A stretch of 64,000 bases of DNA from an uncultured Verrucomicrobia subdivision 3 bacterium (GCA_903835255.1 CAILMI010000030.1:1-64000), one strand, 5' to 3'; counted from the stretch's first letter, positions 1 through 9,090 are shown. A program made the numbers and translations. Notes: generated by a model from the letters alone, not told the origin.

Positions 1-156
1 ACAGCAACGCGCGTCCGATTCCCTCGCCCCGCAGCGCAGCGCGGGGAGAGGGCCAGGGAGAGGGGCGGCGTTACCGGGATGCGAAGGATGCCCAATCCCC
101 AGTTCGTTCCACCGAATCCGGACCAGATCATTCCGGAGAAGGGAAACACAAAGTGA
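1..156 (+). CDS. possible 3' end of an upstream gene (partial)
   Basis: The frame is open from base 1 to a TGA at 154-156 and ends in a proline-rich tail (PNPQFVPPNPDQIIPEKGNTK region). I do not recognise the product. The first 21 codons are encoded by a copy of the GC-rich repeat that recurs at 265-326, so either the repeat has inserted into the 3' end of a gene or the frame is open by chance. Its position directly upstream of the transketolase subunit makes it a candidate for the end of the preceding operon gene. Low confidence. Confidence 0.25.
   Translation, partial: TATRVRFPRPAAQRGERARERGGVTGMRRMPNPQFVPPNPDQIIPEKGNTK
4..65. repeat. GC-rich dispersed repeat, copy 1
   Basis: About 62 bp that match 265-326 with only two differences. 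It contains imperfect complementary arms (CCCTCGCCCCGC and GCGGGGAGAGGG) around a short GC-rich loop, so it can fold into a hairpin like a REP element. Only these two copies are seen in the window. Confidence 0.75.
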
Positions 157-190
157 TTAGTTGCTTTCAAGAGCACCGCCTCTCCCCAGC

Positions 191-219
191 CCTCTCCTCC
201 ATTCCAAATGGAGGAGAGG
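191..219. repeat. perfect 13-bp inverted repeat
   Basis: The arms CCTCTCCTCCATT and AATGGAGGAGAGG flank a 3-nt loop. It lies in the leader between the partial upstream frame and the transketolase start. No T-run follows, so it is not a typical intrinsic terminator; it may be a REP-like unit or a processing hairpin. Confidence 0.6.
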
Positions 220-245
220 GGGTGGCGGCCTGCGCGATTCATATC

Positions 246-261
246 TCTCGAATATTCGAGA
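246..261. repeat. 16-bp perfect palindrome TCTCGAATATTCGAGA
   Basis: A fully symmetric 16-mer, 104 bp upstream of the transketolase ATG and just before repeat copy 2. The shape suits a dimeric DNA-binding protein, but no regulator is encoded nearby, so function is unproven. Confidence 0.4.
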
Positions 262-264
262 ACG

Positions 265-326
265 GCAATGCGCATCCGATTCCCTCGCCCCGCAGCGCAG
301 CGCGGGGAGAGGGCCAGGGAGAGGGG
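265..326. repeat. GC-rich dispersed repeat, copy 2
   Basis: Second copy of the element at 4-65, in the same orientation and 261 bp away. It ends about 40 bp before the transketolase start codon, so it lies in the operon leader. Confidence 0.75.
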
Positions 327-364
327 TTTCTTCATTTTTTACCGCCACTTTTCATCACAAGTAC

Positions 365-1363
365 ATGAGCGCACCCGCCCCCTCCCTCTTCACCCCGGCC
401 GCCAAGGCGATGGCCGAAAAAATCGGCCTGAAGCTGGGTCGCGCCAACCTCGAGGAATTCGCCGCCACCCTCGAAGAACTCGCGAAAGCAAATCCGAACA
501 TCATCGCCGTCACGAGCGACTCGCGCGGGTCAGGCAAGCTCGCGCCCTTTGGCAAAGCCCTGCCCAAGCAGATCGTCGAGGTCGGCATTGCGGAGCAGAA
601 CCTCGTCGGCATCACCGCGGGCCTGGCCGCGTGCGGCAAAAAATCATTCGGGGTCTCGCCCGGCTGCTTTCTCACCGCGCGGTCGCTGGAGCAGATTAAG
701 AACGACGTGTGTTACTCGGACGTCCCCGCGGTGCTCATCGGCATCAGCTCCGGCGTGAGCTACGGCGCCCTGGGCACAACGCACCACTCGCTGCACGACC
801 TCGCGGTCCTGCGCGCAATCAATAATCTCACGATCCTCGTGCCGGCCGATAACTTCGAATCGCGGCAGGCCATCCTCGCCGCCGCCCGCGCGACCCACCC
901 GGTCTTCGTCCGTTTTGGCAAAGCCCCCATGTACGGCTTGCACGCGCCGGCCGCCCACTTCGAAGTGGGCAAGGCCATGACCGTGCGCGAGGGCAATGAC
1001 GTGGCATTCATCGCCACGGGGGAAACGGTGGTGCACGCGCTGCTGGCCGCCGGACATCTGGCGGAACGCGGCGTGAACTGCCGCGTCCTGTCCCTGCACA
1101 GTATCAAGCCGCTCGACGCCCCGGCCATCCTGAAAGCCGGTCGCGAGTGCAAGGCGGTCATCACCGTGGAGGAGCACATGGTCCACGGCGGTCTCGGCGA
1201 AGCCTGTGCCGCAGTGCTGATGCAGGCGGGGGTGAGCAAGCCTTTCCGCATCGTGGGGTTTCCGGATGAAGAGACTGTACCCGGCGCGCAGGCGGACATC
1301 TTCCGGCATTACGGGATTTCGATGGAGGGCTTGAGCGAGATGGCAAACAGGCTTTTAAAATGA
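365..1363 (+). CDS. transketolase, C-terminal subunit
   Basis: About 332 residues, the length of the separate C-terminal half of a split transketolase (pyrimidine-binding plus C-terminal domains; the ThDP-diphosphate-binding N-terminal half would be another gene). VEVGIAEQNLVGITAGLA is the conserved pyrimidine-domain motif with the glutamate that activates ThDP, and GALGTTHHSLHDLAVLR follows as usual. The track ORF starts at 161 inside repeat copy 2; I chose ATG 365 because homology begins there. The gene overlaps the next by ATGA. The partner half is not in the window and probably lies upstream. Expected role: two-carbon transfer between sugar phosphates, probably feeding the product of the adjacent kinase into the pentose pathway (inference). 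Confidence 0.88.
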   Translation: MSAPAPSLFTPAAKAMAEKIGLKLGRANLEEFAATLEELAKANPNIIAVTSDSRGSGKLAPFGKALPKQIVEVGIAEQNLVGITAGLAACGKKSFGVSPGCFLTARSLEQIKNDVCYSDVPAVLIGISSGVSYGALGTTHHSLHDLAVLRAINNLTILVPADNFESRQAILAAARATHPVFVRFGKAPMYGLHAPAAHFEVGKAMTVREGNDVAFIATGETVVHALLAAGHLAERGVNCRVLSLHSIKPLDAPAILKAGRECKAVITVEEHMVHGGLGEACAAVLMQAGVSKPFRIVGFPDEETVPGAQADIFRHYGISMEGLSEMANRLLK

Positions 1364-2331
1364 ACCGGGCGGGTATTTACCTCTTCCGTTGGATGGCCAG
1401 CCTTGTGCTTGGCCTGATGATGGTTAGCTGTGCGGGAAGAAGCACGGCCTCGAAAACCTCATCCTCAAGGCTGATAAAAACGCAGATGAACAGCTTGGGG
1501 ATGGAGTTGATTTTTGTTCCCGCCGGCCAGTTCGTTGCCGGAAGTCCGACCACGGAATCCGAACGGGGAACCAACGAGACACCCCATCCCGTGATTCTCA
1601 CGAAACCGTACTGGTTGGGCGCAACACATGTGACCGTGGGCCAGTTCACGGCGTTCGTGAAATCGAGCCGATACCAGACGGCGGCGGAAAAGGAGGGCTG
1701 GGCCAATGGATCCTGGAACCTCGCTGAAAATAAATGGAATCGTTTAATGGGTGCGTCCTGGCGGCATCCCGGCTTTGCACAAGAGGAGTCTCATCCGGTG
1801 GTTTGCGTGAACTGGCACGATGCAAAAGCATTCTGCGACTGGTTGAGTTTGAAGGAAGGGCGGCATTATCGGCTGCCGACGGAAGCCGAGTGGGAATACG
1901 CGTCCCGCGCCGGGCAGACCACGGCGTATTTGTGGGGCAACGATCCGAATGACGGACAAGGCTGGGCAAATTGCTCCGACCAGACTGCCGCAGGCCGGTT
2001 CACCTTGTTTCCGGCTTTCACTTGGTCGGATGGTTTTATCTACACGTCACCCGTGGGGACCTTCCGTCGCAACGCCTGGGGATTTCAGGACATGCTGGGA
2101 AATACACTGCAGTGGTGCGGCGATTGGTTTGGCGAATATCCAACCACCGCGGCGACCGATCCGCAAGGGCCAGCGGCAGGAAAAGAGCGGGTATTGCGCG
2201 GCGGATCGTTCCTCTACGGGCCGCGCCATTGTCGCTGCGCTTTCCGGGGACGGAACCTGCCTGAATTTCAAAATTATTATATCGGCTTCCGCGTGGTGCT
2301 AGAAACGGGTCCGGAAGAGAACGTCAAATGA
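1360..2331 (+). CDS. formylglycine-generating-enzyme-like lipoprotein (SUMF1/FGE-sulfatase family)
   Basis: A 323-residue protein. The N-terminus has a hydrophobic stretch ending in a lipobox (MMVSC), predicting an outer-membrane or periplasmic lipoprotein. The rest is the FGE-sulfatase fold: MVFVPAG-like start (MELIFVPAGQF), PVVCVNWHDAKAFCDWLS, the RLPTEAEWEYASRAG signature, and a C-terminal RVLRGGSF plus FRGR and IGFRVV. Many members are not true sulfatase activators but carbohydrate- or partner-binding proteins. No sulfatase is encoded nearby. It overlaps both neighbours by 4 bp, so it is co-translated with the transketolase half and the kinase; its role in this uptake operon is unknown. 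Confidence 0.85.
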   Translation: MNRAGIYLFRWMASLVLGLMMVSCAGRSTASKTSSSRLIKTQMNSLGMELIFVPAGQFVAGSPTTESERGTNETPHPVILTKPYWLGATHVTVGQFTAFVKSSRYQTAAEKEGWANGSWNLAENKWNRLMGASWRHPGFAQEESHPVVCVNWHDAKAFCDWLSLKEGRHYRLPTEAEWEYASRAGQTTAYLWGNDPNDGQGWANCSDQTAAGRFTLFPAFTWSDGFIYTSPVGTFRRNAWGFQDMLGNTLQWCGDWFGEYPTTAATDPQGPAAGKERVLRGGSFLYGPRHCRCAFRGRNLPEFQNYYIGFRVVLETGPEENVK

Positions 2332-3809
2332 TGAGCCTTATTCTCGCCATTGATCAAAGCACGTCCGCGACCAAGGCGGTGCTCTTTGACGCGCGCGGAG
2401 CCATCGTGGATCAAGCTTCCCAGGCGCATCGCCAGATCTATCCGCAGCCGGGCTGGGTGGAGCACGACGCCGAGGAACTCTGGAAAAACGTGCTCACGGT
2501 CATCCGCGCGATTGCCAAACGCAACCGGTCCAAGCTCAACAAGCTTTCCGCCCTGAGCCTCACCAACCAGCGCGAGACCGTGGTGGTGTTTGATCGCAGC
2601 ACGGGAAAGCCGCTGCACCATGCGCTCGTCTGGCAGGACCGACGCGGCGACGCCATTTGCGCCAGGCTCACGAAGCGGGGTCATGGGCCAAGTGTTCTGA
2701 AGAAAACGGGTCTGAAGATCGACGCCTACTTCTCCGCGTCCAAACTCCGCTGGCTGATCGAGAACAGGCCCGCGCTCGCGGCCAGCCTCAAGAGCGGCCA
2801 GGCGGTCATCGGAACCATCGACGCCTATCTGATCCACCGGCTCACGGGCGGCCAGGTTTTTGCCACGGATTTTACCAATGCCAGCCGCACGCTGCTCTTT
2901 GACATCGGCAAACTAAAGTGGGATCTCGACCTCTGCAAATTGTTCAAAGTCCCCGCCAGCGCCTTGCCCGAAGTCCGCGAAAGCGCGGCCCACTTTGGCG
3001 AGACGGATGCGGACGGCATTTTACCCAAACCTCTGCCCATCGTTGGTGTGATGGGCGATTCCCAAGCATCGCTGTTTGCGCAACGCTGCTATCAGCCCGG
3101 CACGGCCAAGGCGACGTTCGGCACGGGCACGAGCGTGTTGCTCAATATCGGCGACACGCTGCGCATCTGCGAAAAAGGCGCGGTCACCGCGCTGGCGTGG
3201 GTGTATCAAGGCCGGCCGACGTATGCATTCGAGGGCCTGATTAGCTTCTCAGCCGCCACCATCGAGTGGCTCAAGAATCAACTGGGCCTCATTCAAAGCG
3301 CGGCGGAGGTCGAGAAACTGGCACGGAGCGTGAAGGACAACGGCGGGGTTTACCTCGTGCCGGCTTTTGCTGGATTGAGCGCACCGCATTGGTCGCCGGA
3401 GGCGCGCGCGGCGATCGTCGGCATGACGGCGCACACCCGCAAGGCCCATGTCGTCCGCGCCGCGCAGGAGGCCATCGCGTATCAGATTCGCGACGTGCTC
3501 GACCTGATGCGCGCGGAGGCAAAGGTGACGCTGCAGCGCCTTCAGGCCGACGGCGGTCCGACGCGGAACCGGTTTCTGATGCAGTTCACCGCCGACCTGA
3601 CCGGCGCGGAGATCCAGGTGGCCGAGGTGGCTGAGAGTTCCGCCTGGGGGGCGGCGATGAGCGGTTTGCTGGGGCTGGGTCTTTGCAAATCACTGGGCGA
3701 ACTGGCACACTTGCCGCGCCGCCAGAAAAAATTCCGCCCGCAAATGAAACCTGCCGAAGTGAAAAGACTTCACACCGGTTGGACGCAGGCGGTAAAACGG
3801 GTCCTATAA
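2328..3809 (+). CDS. FGGY-family carbohydrate kinase, glycerol-kinase-like
   Basis: 493 residues, the usual length of the FGGY family. [17 protein letters not shown] is the N-terminal phosphate-binding loop, followed by the Gln-Arg-Glu-rich [15 protein letters not shown] and WQDRR stretch typical of glycerol kinase, then [14 protein letters not shown] and the ATP-binding [10 protein letters not shown]. It would phosphorylate glycerol or another polyol/ketose with ATP in the cytoplasm. Because it lies between a transketolase half and a ribose-type ABC importer, the substrate may be a pentitol, tetritol or sugar rather than glycerol, so I give no glpK symbol. The start overlaps the stop of the lipoprotein gene (ATGATGA). 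Confidence 0.88.
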   Translation: MMSLILAIDQSTSATKAVLFDARGAIVDQASQAHRQIYPQPGWVEHDAEELWKNVLTVIRAIAKRNRSKLNKLSALSLTNQRETVVVFDRSTGKPLHHALVWQDRRGDAICARLTKRGHGPSVLKKTGLKIDAYFSASKLRWLIENRPALAASLKSGQAVIGTIDAYLIHRLTGGQVFATDFTNASRTLLFDIGKLKWDLDLCKLFKVPASALPEVRESAAHFGETDADGILPKPLPIVGVMGDSQASLFAQRCYQPGTAKATFGTGTSVLLNIGDTLRICEKGAVTALAWVYQGRPTYAFEGLISFSAATIEWLKNQLGLIQSAAEVEKLARSVKDNGGVYLVPAFAGLSAPHWSPEARAAIVGMTAHTRKAHVVRAAQEAIAYQIRDVLDLMRAEAKVTLQRLQADGGPTRNRFLMQFTADLTGAEIQVAEVAESSAWGAAMSGLLGLGLCKSLGELAHLPRRQKKFRPQMKPAEVKRLHTGWTQAVKRVL

Positions 3810-3849
3810 CCTTTCAGACGCGAATCAAACCAAACACGTAAACTCAATC

Positions 3850-4803
3850 ATGAAAACCAACTGGATCAAACAGGCATTCGCCGCCGGGCTTTCGATGGCG
3901 GTGCTGCTCTTCACGCAAACCTCCTCCGCGCAGGCTGCCCCCAAACAAAAAATCGCCGTGGTGGTGTCGACGCTCAATAACCCCTGGTTTGTTGTGCTGG
4001 GCGAGACCGCCAAAGCCCGCGCCGTGGAACTCGGCTATGAGGCGACGCTCTTCGACTCGCAGAATGACACGGCAAAAGAGGCCGCGCATTTCGAAAACCT
4101 GATTGCCGGGGGCTACAGGGCGGTGCTGTTCAACCCGACCGACGCGAATGGCTCCATCGCCAACGTGGAGAAGGCCAAGGCGGCGGGCATTCCGGTGTTC
4201 TGCATCGACCGCGAGATCAATTCGACCAATGCGGCCACCGCTCAGATGCTTTCCGACAGCTATTCCGGCTGCGTGAAACTCGGCCAGCTGTTCGTGAAGA
4301 CCGTGGGCAAGGAGGGTGAATATGCCGAGCTGCTCGGCATTGTCGGCGACAACAATACCTGGAACCGCTCGAAAGGGTTTCACAGCGTGGTGGACCGTTA
4401 CCCCGGCTTGAAGATGGTCGCGCAGCAGAGCGGCGAGTTCGACCGCGCGAAAGGTATGGAAGTGATGGAATCCATCCTGCAGGCCCATCCCGACCTCCGG
4501 GGCGTTTTCTGCGGGAACGACGCAATGGCGATGGGCGCGTATCAGGCGCTCGTCACGGCGGGCAAGATGGACCAGGTAAAAGTCTTCGGCTTCGACGGCG
4601 CGGACGACGTGGTGAGGTCCATTGCCGAGGGGAAAATCGTGGCAACGGGCATGCAGTTCCCAAAAAAAATGGCGCAGCAATCCGCCGAATTTGCTGATCA
4701 ATACATCAAGGGCAAACGTGATTTCGCCCAGAAAATCCCCGTGCCGGTGGAGCTGGTCACCCGGGAAAACGTCGGCAAATACGGCGATTACGGAAAGAAA
4801 TAA
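3850..4803 (+). CDS. periplasmic sugar-binding protein of a ribose-type ABC transporter
   Basis: 317 residues with a Sec signal peptide cleaved near SSAQA-AP. The mature protein begins [19 protein letters not shown], the first beta strand of the RbsB/Peripla_BP_4 family, and carries [20 protein letters not shown] and the [13 protein letters not shown] hinge motif. It should deliver a sugar or polyol to the permease encoded two genes downstream. It begins 40 bp after the kinase and ends 3 bp before the DUF2291 gene. The same gene set (binding protein, DUF2291, permease) is known from erythritol/ribose-type importers, so the ligand could be a polyol. The ligand cannot be read from sequence. Confidence 0.92.
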   Translation: MKTNWIKQAFAAGLSMAVLLFTQTSSAQAAPKQKIAVVVSTLNNPWFVVLGETAKARAVELGYEATLFDSQNDTAKEAAHFENLIAGGYRAVLFNPTDANGSIANVEKAKAAGIPVFCIDREINSTNAATAQMLSDSYSGCVKLGQLFVKTVGKEGEYAELLGIVGDNNTWNRSKGFHSVVDRYPGLKMVAQQSGEFDRAKGMEVMESILQAHPDLRGVFCGNDAMAMGAYQALVTAGKMDQVKVFGFDGADDVVRSIAEGKIVATGMQFPKKMAQQSAEFADQYIKGKRDFAQKIPVPVELVTRENVGKYGDYGKK

Positions 4804-4806
4804 TCC

Positions 4807-5439
4807 ATGCGCGTTCTTCGCTGGATCATTGCCCTGATGGTGGCCGCAGGCCTGTGCCGGGTGTTCCCGCTCTTCCACGCGGTGCCGCTGAAGACGGCGG
4901 CGGCGGCCAAGGCCGCAGCCGCCTTCAACCCCGCGCAGTTCGCAGAAACTTTTTGGACTGGAACATTACTGACCTCACTGGACCGGGCGGTGCGCGCCGA
5001 CGAACTGGTGTCACTGATCCAAACCGACCCGGCGGCGGCAAAAAAGAAATACTCCCGGAGCATTGGCCTGAGCGAGGGCTATTTTTATTTTCTGCGCGGC
5101 GAAGGGAAGATTCTTTCCGTGTCAGACGACGAGGTCATTATCGCCGTGACCGGGGGCGGCACCCGCGCCGAAGTCTCGCTGCAGGCGGGTCTGATTTTTG
5201 GCAATGCGGTGCGCGACGGCACCGGGCTGCTCAGTGCGAACGATTATCCCAATTCGCAGGACTTCAATGATATTTCCGCGGCGCTGAATCACCTCGTGGA
5301 AACCAGCGTGCAACCGAAGCTGCGAGCGCAGGCAAAGGCCGGCGCAAGGATCTCTTTCGCCGGCTGTGCGGAAGTGAATGACGAAGCCGCCGATCTGAAG
5401 CCGTTGAAAGTGATCCCCCTCCAGACGCAATCTGAATGA
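4807..5439 (+). CDS. DUF2291 family membrane-anchored periplasmic protein
   Basis: 210 residues. A single hydrophobic N-terminal segment (WIIALMVAAGLCRVFPLF) is followed by a soluble domain. FETFW-like AETFWTGTLL, GNAVRDGTGLL and NDYPNSQDFNDISAALN are the characteristic DUF2291 stretches. DUF2291 proteins accompany ribose/erythritol-type ABC importers and are presumed accessory subunits; their biochemical role is unknown. The stop overlaps the permease start by 4 bp, which supports stoichiometric expression with the transporter. Confidence 0.85.
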   Translation: MRVLRWIIALMVAAGLCRVFPLFHAVPLKTAAAAKAAAAFNPAQFAETFWTGTLLTSLDRAVRADELVSLIQTDPAAAKKKYSRSIGLSEGYFYFLRGEGKILSVSDDEVIIAVTGGGTRAEVSLQAGLIFGNAVRDGTGLLSANDYPNSQDFNDISAALNHLVETSVQPKLRAQAKAGARISFAGCAEVNDEAADLKPLKVIPLQTQSE

Positions 5440-6401
5440 ACACCCGGGAACTTTTGAAAAAGCTGCAGCCGCTCATCGCGCTCATTGTGATGGTCGCGGT
5501 GCTGTCGCTGCTCTCGGACAAGTTTCTCACCCTCGCCAACCAGCGTAATATTCTGCTGCAAATCTCGGTGAACCTCTGCCTCTCCATCGGCATGACGCTC
5601 ATCATCCTGACAGGGGGCATTGATCTGTCGGTCGGCGCGATCCTGGGGTTAGCAGGCGCGGTGGCGGCGGGATTGTTAAAGAACGGTGTGGCGCTGAATC
5701 TGTTCGGGGTATCGTTGCAATTCACGCCCCTAGGCGCAGTGGCAGCGGGCATTCTCACCGGGCTGGCACTGGGCGGGTTCAATGGTTTTGCCATCACGCG
5801 CTTCAAGCTGCCGCCGTTCGTCGCCACCCTGGGAATGTTGAGCATCGCGCGCGGACTCACCCTGCTCTGGACGGGAGGCTTTCCGATCACGAGCTTAGGC
5901 GCAACATTTGGTTTCATCGGCGCGGGAATTTTTCTGGGCGTGCCGATGGCGGTGTGGATTTCCGCCGGATTGGTCGCTCTTTTCTATTTCATTTCCCGGC
6001 GCACATTGCTGGGCCGGTACATTTATGCCGTGGGGGGAAATGAGAAGGCGACGGCGTTTTCCGGCATCGATGTGGACCGCATCAAGATCCGGGTCTATGC
6101 GCTGGGCGGCGCGCTGGCGGCGGTGGCGGGGCTGATCGTCACCGCGCGCCTCGACGCCGCCGACCCCAAGGCCGGACTTGGCTACGAACTTGATTCCATC
6201 GCCGCGGTGGTCATTGGGGGCACCTCGCTCTCCGGGGGCCGCGGCTCGATTCTTGGCACCGTGCTTGGGTGCCTGATCATCGGGGTGTTGAACAACGGAC
6301 TGTTCCTGCTCGACGTCTCGCCCTTCTGGCAGCAAGTCATCAAGGGCCTGGTGATTCTCGCGGCCGTCGCGGCGGATAGGCTGGGGACGCGCCGGAGCTG
6401 A
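5436..6401 (+). CDS. ribose-type ABC transporter permease
   Basis: 321 residues, strongly hydrophobic, with 8-10 predicted membrane spans. LTGGIDLSVGAILGLAGAVAAG, FVATLGMLSIARGLTLL, GGNEKATAFSGIDVDRIKIRVYALGG and the C-terminal IAAVVIGGTSLSGGRGSILGT are hallmarks of the RbsC/BPD_transp_2 family. It forms the channel for the substrate captured by the upstream binding protein. No ABC ATPase (RbsA-like) follows; the operon ends here facing ptsI. The ATPase must lie upstream of the window or elsewhere. Confidence 0.93.
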   Translation: MNTRELLKKLQPLIALIVMVAVLSLLSDKFLTLANQRNILLQISVNLCLSIGMTLIILTGGIDLSVGAILGLAGAVAAGLLKNGVALNLFGVSLQFTPLGAVAAGILTGLALGGFNGFAITRFKLPPFVATLGMLSIARGLTLLWTGGFPITSLGATFGFIGAGIFLGVPMAVWISAGLVALFYFISRRTLLGRYIYAVGGNEKATAFSGIDVDRIKIRVYALGGALAAVAGLIVTARLDAADPKAGLGYELDSIAAVVIGGTSLSGGRGSILGTVLGCLIIGVLNNGLFLLDVSPFWQQVIKGLVILAAVAADRLGTRRS

Positions 6402-6405
6402 TGCG

Positions 6406-6424
6406 GCCTCCGGTCACCGGAGGC
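6406..6424. terminator. GC-rich hairpin between convergent genes
   Basis: Perfect 8-bp stem GCCTCCGG-TCA-CCGGAGGC placed 4 bp after the permease stop and 15 bp before the ptsI stop. There is no T-run on either side, so it may act as a 3' stabilising hairpin or a factor-assisted terminator shared by both convergent units. Confidence 0.5.
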
Positions 6425-6439
6425 GGGCCCTGGGGTGGC

Positions 6440-8215
6440 TCACGTTTTGTTCTCAAACAGGCCGGGGGCGGTCTCGCGGGCGAACTTCTGGCAGCGGGAA
6501 TAGATTTCCGAGGGGGATTCGCATTGCAACGCGAACTCTGCCAGCGCCTGCGCCTCGGTCAGCCGGAGCCGTCGCAGGATGTATTTCACCTGGGGGACGA
6601 CGGTCGGGGCGGCGCTCAGCTCATCCACGCCAAGTCCGATTAACAAGGGCGCCAGTATGGGGTCGCCGGCGATTTCGCCGCACACCCCCACCCAGGCCCC
6701 GTGCTTGTGCGCGGCGTCCACGGTCATCTTGATAAGGCGGAGAATTGCCGGATGGGTCGGCTCGTACAGATGCGACACCTTCTCGTTGGTGCGGTCGGCG
6801 GCGAGCGTGTATTGGATCAGGTCATTGCTGCCGATGCTGAAAAATTTCACGCGGCGCGCCAGCGTGTCGGCGATCAGCGCGGCGGACGGGATTTCAATCA
6901 TCGCGCCGATGTCCATGGCCTCATCGAACGGAATGTTTTTCGAGCGCAGCTCGGCCTTGCACTGTTCAACCAGCGCGGCGGCCTGGTTCAGTTCGTCCAG
7001 GCCAGAGATCATTGGGTACATCATCTTCACGTTGCCCTCCACGCTGGCGCGGAGGATGGCGCGCAGCTGGGCGCAGAACAATTCAGGCTGGGCCAGGCAG
7101 AACCGGATGGCGCGCCAGCCGAGAAAAGGGTTCATCTCCTGCGCCAACTGGAGATGCGAGGCGAACTTGTCGCCGCCCAGATCCAGCGTGCGAATGATGA
7201 CGGGGTGGGGTTTGAGTGCGGCGGCAACCCGGCGATAAACTTGGTACTGGTCCTCTTCCCCCGGCGCGCTCTCGCGGTTGATGAACAGAAATTCCGTGCG
7301 GAACAGGCCCACCCCTTCCGCGCCGTGCTGCAGGACGGCCTCGATGTCATTCTGATCCTCGATGTTAGCGGAGAGATGAATGCGCTTCCCGTCCAGGGTG
7401 ACGGCGGGCTGGCCCTGAATCTCATGGAGCTTTTCCTCGAGCGACGCCTTGAGCTGGGAGAGCTGCCCATATTCAAACAGAGTCTGGTCGGTCGGATTGA
7501 CGATGACAGTGCCGTTGTATCCGTCCAGCAGCGCGTAGTCCCCCGTGTCAAACTCCTCGCTGGCCGTCTTCAGTCCGACCACGGCGGGGATGCCTAGCGA
7601 CCGGGCGATGATGGCGGTGTGCGAGGTCTTGCCGCCGATGTCGGTTACGAACCCCAGAACGACTTTTTTATCCAATTGCGCCGTCATGGACGCGCTTAAA
7701 TCATGGCTCACCAGGATGCACGGCTCGGAAATATGGCGGAGGTCGAATTGATCCCGCACATCCAGCAAATTATCGAGCACGCGCGCGGTCAGATCGCGCA
7801 TGTCATCGGCGCGCTCGCGGAGATACTCGTCGTCCACGGCGGCCAGGGCGGCGGCGTACCGTTCGGAGACCGCATGAAAGGCGTGCTCGGCATTGGCGCC
7901 CTGTTCGCGGATGGAGCGGATGACCTCATCCACCAGCATCCGGTCTTCGAGCATGAGCAGGTGGGCCTCAAAAATGTCCCCCTCCTGGGTGCCCATGTTT
8001 TCCACGACCCGGCGCTGCACCTCGGAAATCTGCTGCCGGGTCTGAACCAGCGCCTTCTCGAACCGGCCGACCTCCGCCTCGATTTCATTGGGGGGGAGGT
8101 CGCGCTTGGCGATGACGTGGCGGGCGCGGTGCAGGACAAGGATTTTGCCGCGGCAAATGCCGGCGGAAACGGCAATACCGCGAAAGGCTTTTTCTCCTTT
8201 GGGGGGCGTCGGCAT
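6440..8215 (-). CDS. ptsI: PTS phosphoenolpyruvate-protein phosphotransferase (enzyme I)
   Basis: About 591 residues from ATG 8215; the track ORF begins 14 codons earlier but EI homology (FRGIAVSAGICRGK) starts just after MPTPPKGEK. Order: N-terminal HPr-binding/phosphohistidine domain with GGKTSHTAIIARSLGIPAVVG (active-site His in TSH), then the PEP-binding TIM barrel with LFRTEFLFINR, IIRTLDLGGDK, MYPMISGLDEL, and the catalytic GVCGEIAGDP. It transfers phosphate from PEP to HPr in the cytoplasm. No HPr or EII genes are in the window, so it may serve a regulatory (PTS-Ntr-like) phosphorelay or PTS genes elsewhere. It lies downstream of efp on the same strand with a 187-bp gap. Confidence 0.95.
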   Translation of the reverse strand: MPTPPKGEKAFRGIAVSAGICRGKILVLHRARHVIAKRDLPPNEIEAEVGRFEKALVQTRQQISEVQRRVVENMGTQEGDIFEAHLLMLEDRMLVDEVIRSIREQGANAEHAFHAVSERYAAALAAVDDEYLRERADDMRDLTARVLDNLLDVRDQFDLRHISEPCILVSHDLSASMTAQLDKKVVLGFVTDIGGKTSHTAIIARSLGIPAVVGLKTASEEFDTGDYALLDGYNGTVIVNPTDQTLFEYGQLSQLKASLEEKLHEIQGQPAVTLDGKRIHLSANIEDQNDIEAVLQHGAEGVGLFRTEFLFINRESAPGEEDQYQVYRRVAAALKPHPVIIRTLDLGGDKFASHLQLAQEMNPFLGWRAIRFCLAQPELFCAQLRAILRASVEGNVKMMYPMISGLDELNQAAALVEQCKAELRSKNIPFDEAMDIGAMIEIPSAALIADTLARRVKFFSIGSNDLIQYTLAADRTNEKVSHLYEPTHPAILRLIKMTVDAAHKHGAWVGVCGEIAGDPILAPLLIGLGVDELSAAPTVVPQVKYILRRLRLTEAQALAEFALQCESPSEIYSRCQKFARETAPGLFENKT

Positions 8216-8269
8216 ACGAGTCACGCCAAGAAATAGCCGAACGGGTTTGGCTTGCAAAGGAATTCCACC

Positions 8270-8390
8270 TTAAAAATGAACCCGAGCAGCCAGGTTCGGA
8301 AGGGAGTCTGGCCCGGCCAGCAAGGCCCCGACCCAAAGAGGAACATCCGTCGGCGCCGGCAATTTCAAACCGCTCTCAAAAAAACCGCCG
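8270..8390. ncRNA. possible structured RNA between efp and ptsI
   Basis: GC-rich gap containing CCAGGTTCGGAAGGGAG, which resembles the GGAA-tetraloop tip of SRP RNA helix 8, and outer pairable arms (CCGGC...GCCGG). However, the conserved AGCAG strand after the loop is absent and the long SRP helix is not evident. The element could instead be an mRNA hairpin between the two genes. Low confidence. Confidence 0.2.
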
Positions 8391-8402
8391 GCAGGGAGGG
8401 GG

Positions 8403-8960
8403 TTACGCCCGCTCCATGTATTTTCCGGTGCGCGTGTCGATCTTGATCTTTTCGCCGGTTTTGATGAACAACGGCGCCTGCACGGTGATGCCGGTTTCCA
8501 TGATGATGGCTTTTTGAACGTTGTTGGCGGAATCGCCGCGCACCCCTTCGGGCGCATCGGTCACCGTCAAGATCACATTCGAGGGCAGCTCGATGGACAC
8601 CGCCTTTTCCTCCACGAACGTCACGGTCACCGCCGCATTTTCAACCAGATAATTCTTGTCGTCGCCAATGAGTTCAGCCGAGAGCGTCACCGTCTCATAG
8701 TTTTCCGGATCGGTGAAGACATAGTCGGCGCCGTCCTTGTAGCTGTACTCCATCTTGGTGGTGATCATCGGCACCGGCTCGATTTTTTCGGTCGAGCTGA
8801 AGCGCACGTCGGAGGATTTTCCGGTGCGAATGCTGCGCAGGGTCGCCTGCACGAAAGCGCGGAGGTTGCCGGGCGTGCGATGCTGCATGTCCAGCACCAC
8901 GGAGATATCGCCATTGTAATTGATTGCCATGCCCCGCCGGAGATCCCCTGCTGTTGCCAT
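8403..8960 (-). CDS. efp: translation elongation factor P (non-Lys/Arg loop variant)
   Basis: 185 residues, full length for EF-P, with the three beta-barrel domains: KOW-like N-domain (DLRRGMAINYNGDISVVLDMQ), OB domain and the C-terminal PLFIKTGEKIKIDTRTGKYMER signature. It binds between P and E sites and relieves ribosome stalling at polyproline. The loop tip reads TPGNLRAF where E. coli has KPGKGQAF, so the residue normally modified (Lys34, or Arg32 in the rhamnosylated class) is Asn32 here. No epmA, epmB or earP homolog is in the window. Start ATG 8960 is supported by the family N-terminus. Confidence 0.95.
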   Translation of the reverse strand: MATAGDLRRGMAINYNGDISVVLDMQHRTPGNLRAFVQATLRSIRTGKSSDVRFSSTEKIEPVPMITTKMEYSYKDGADYVFTDPENYETVTLSAELIGDDKNYLVENAAVTVTFVEEKAVSIELPSNVILTVTDAPEGVRGDSANNVQKAIIMETGITVQAPLFIKTGEKIKIDTRTGKYMERA

Positions 8961-9090
8961 AAGATTAAATTAAAGGTTAAACGGTTTTTCCACTGTAAGA
9001 GCTGACAAGATTATCCCAAATCCGACTTGAGGCAAGCTCCGGTTTTTCCGATGCCCGCGCCTGAACCGGTCGCCAAGGGCCAACCCCTCC

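Noticed and set aside
8270-8390. SRP (4.5S) RNA gene
   Set aside because: The GGAA tip resembles SRP helix 8, but the conserved AGCAG strand and the long closing helix are not found; kept only as a low-confidence structured region.
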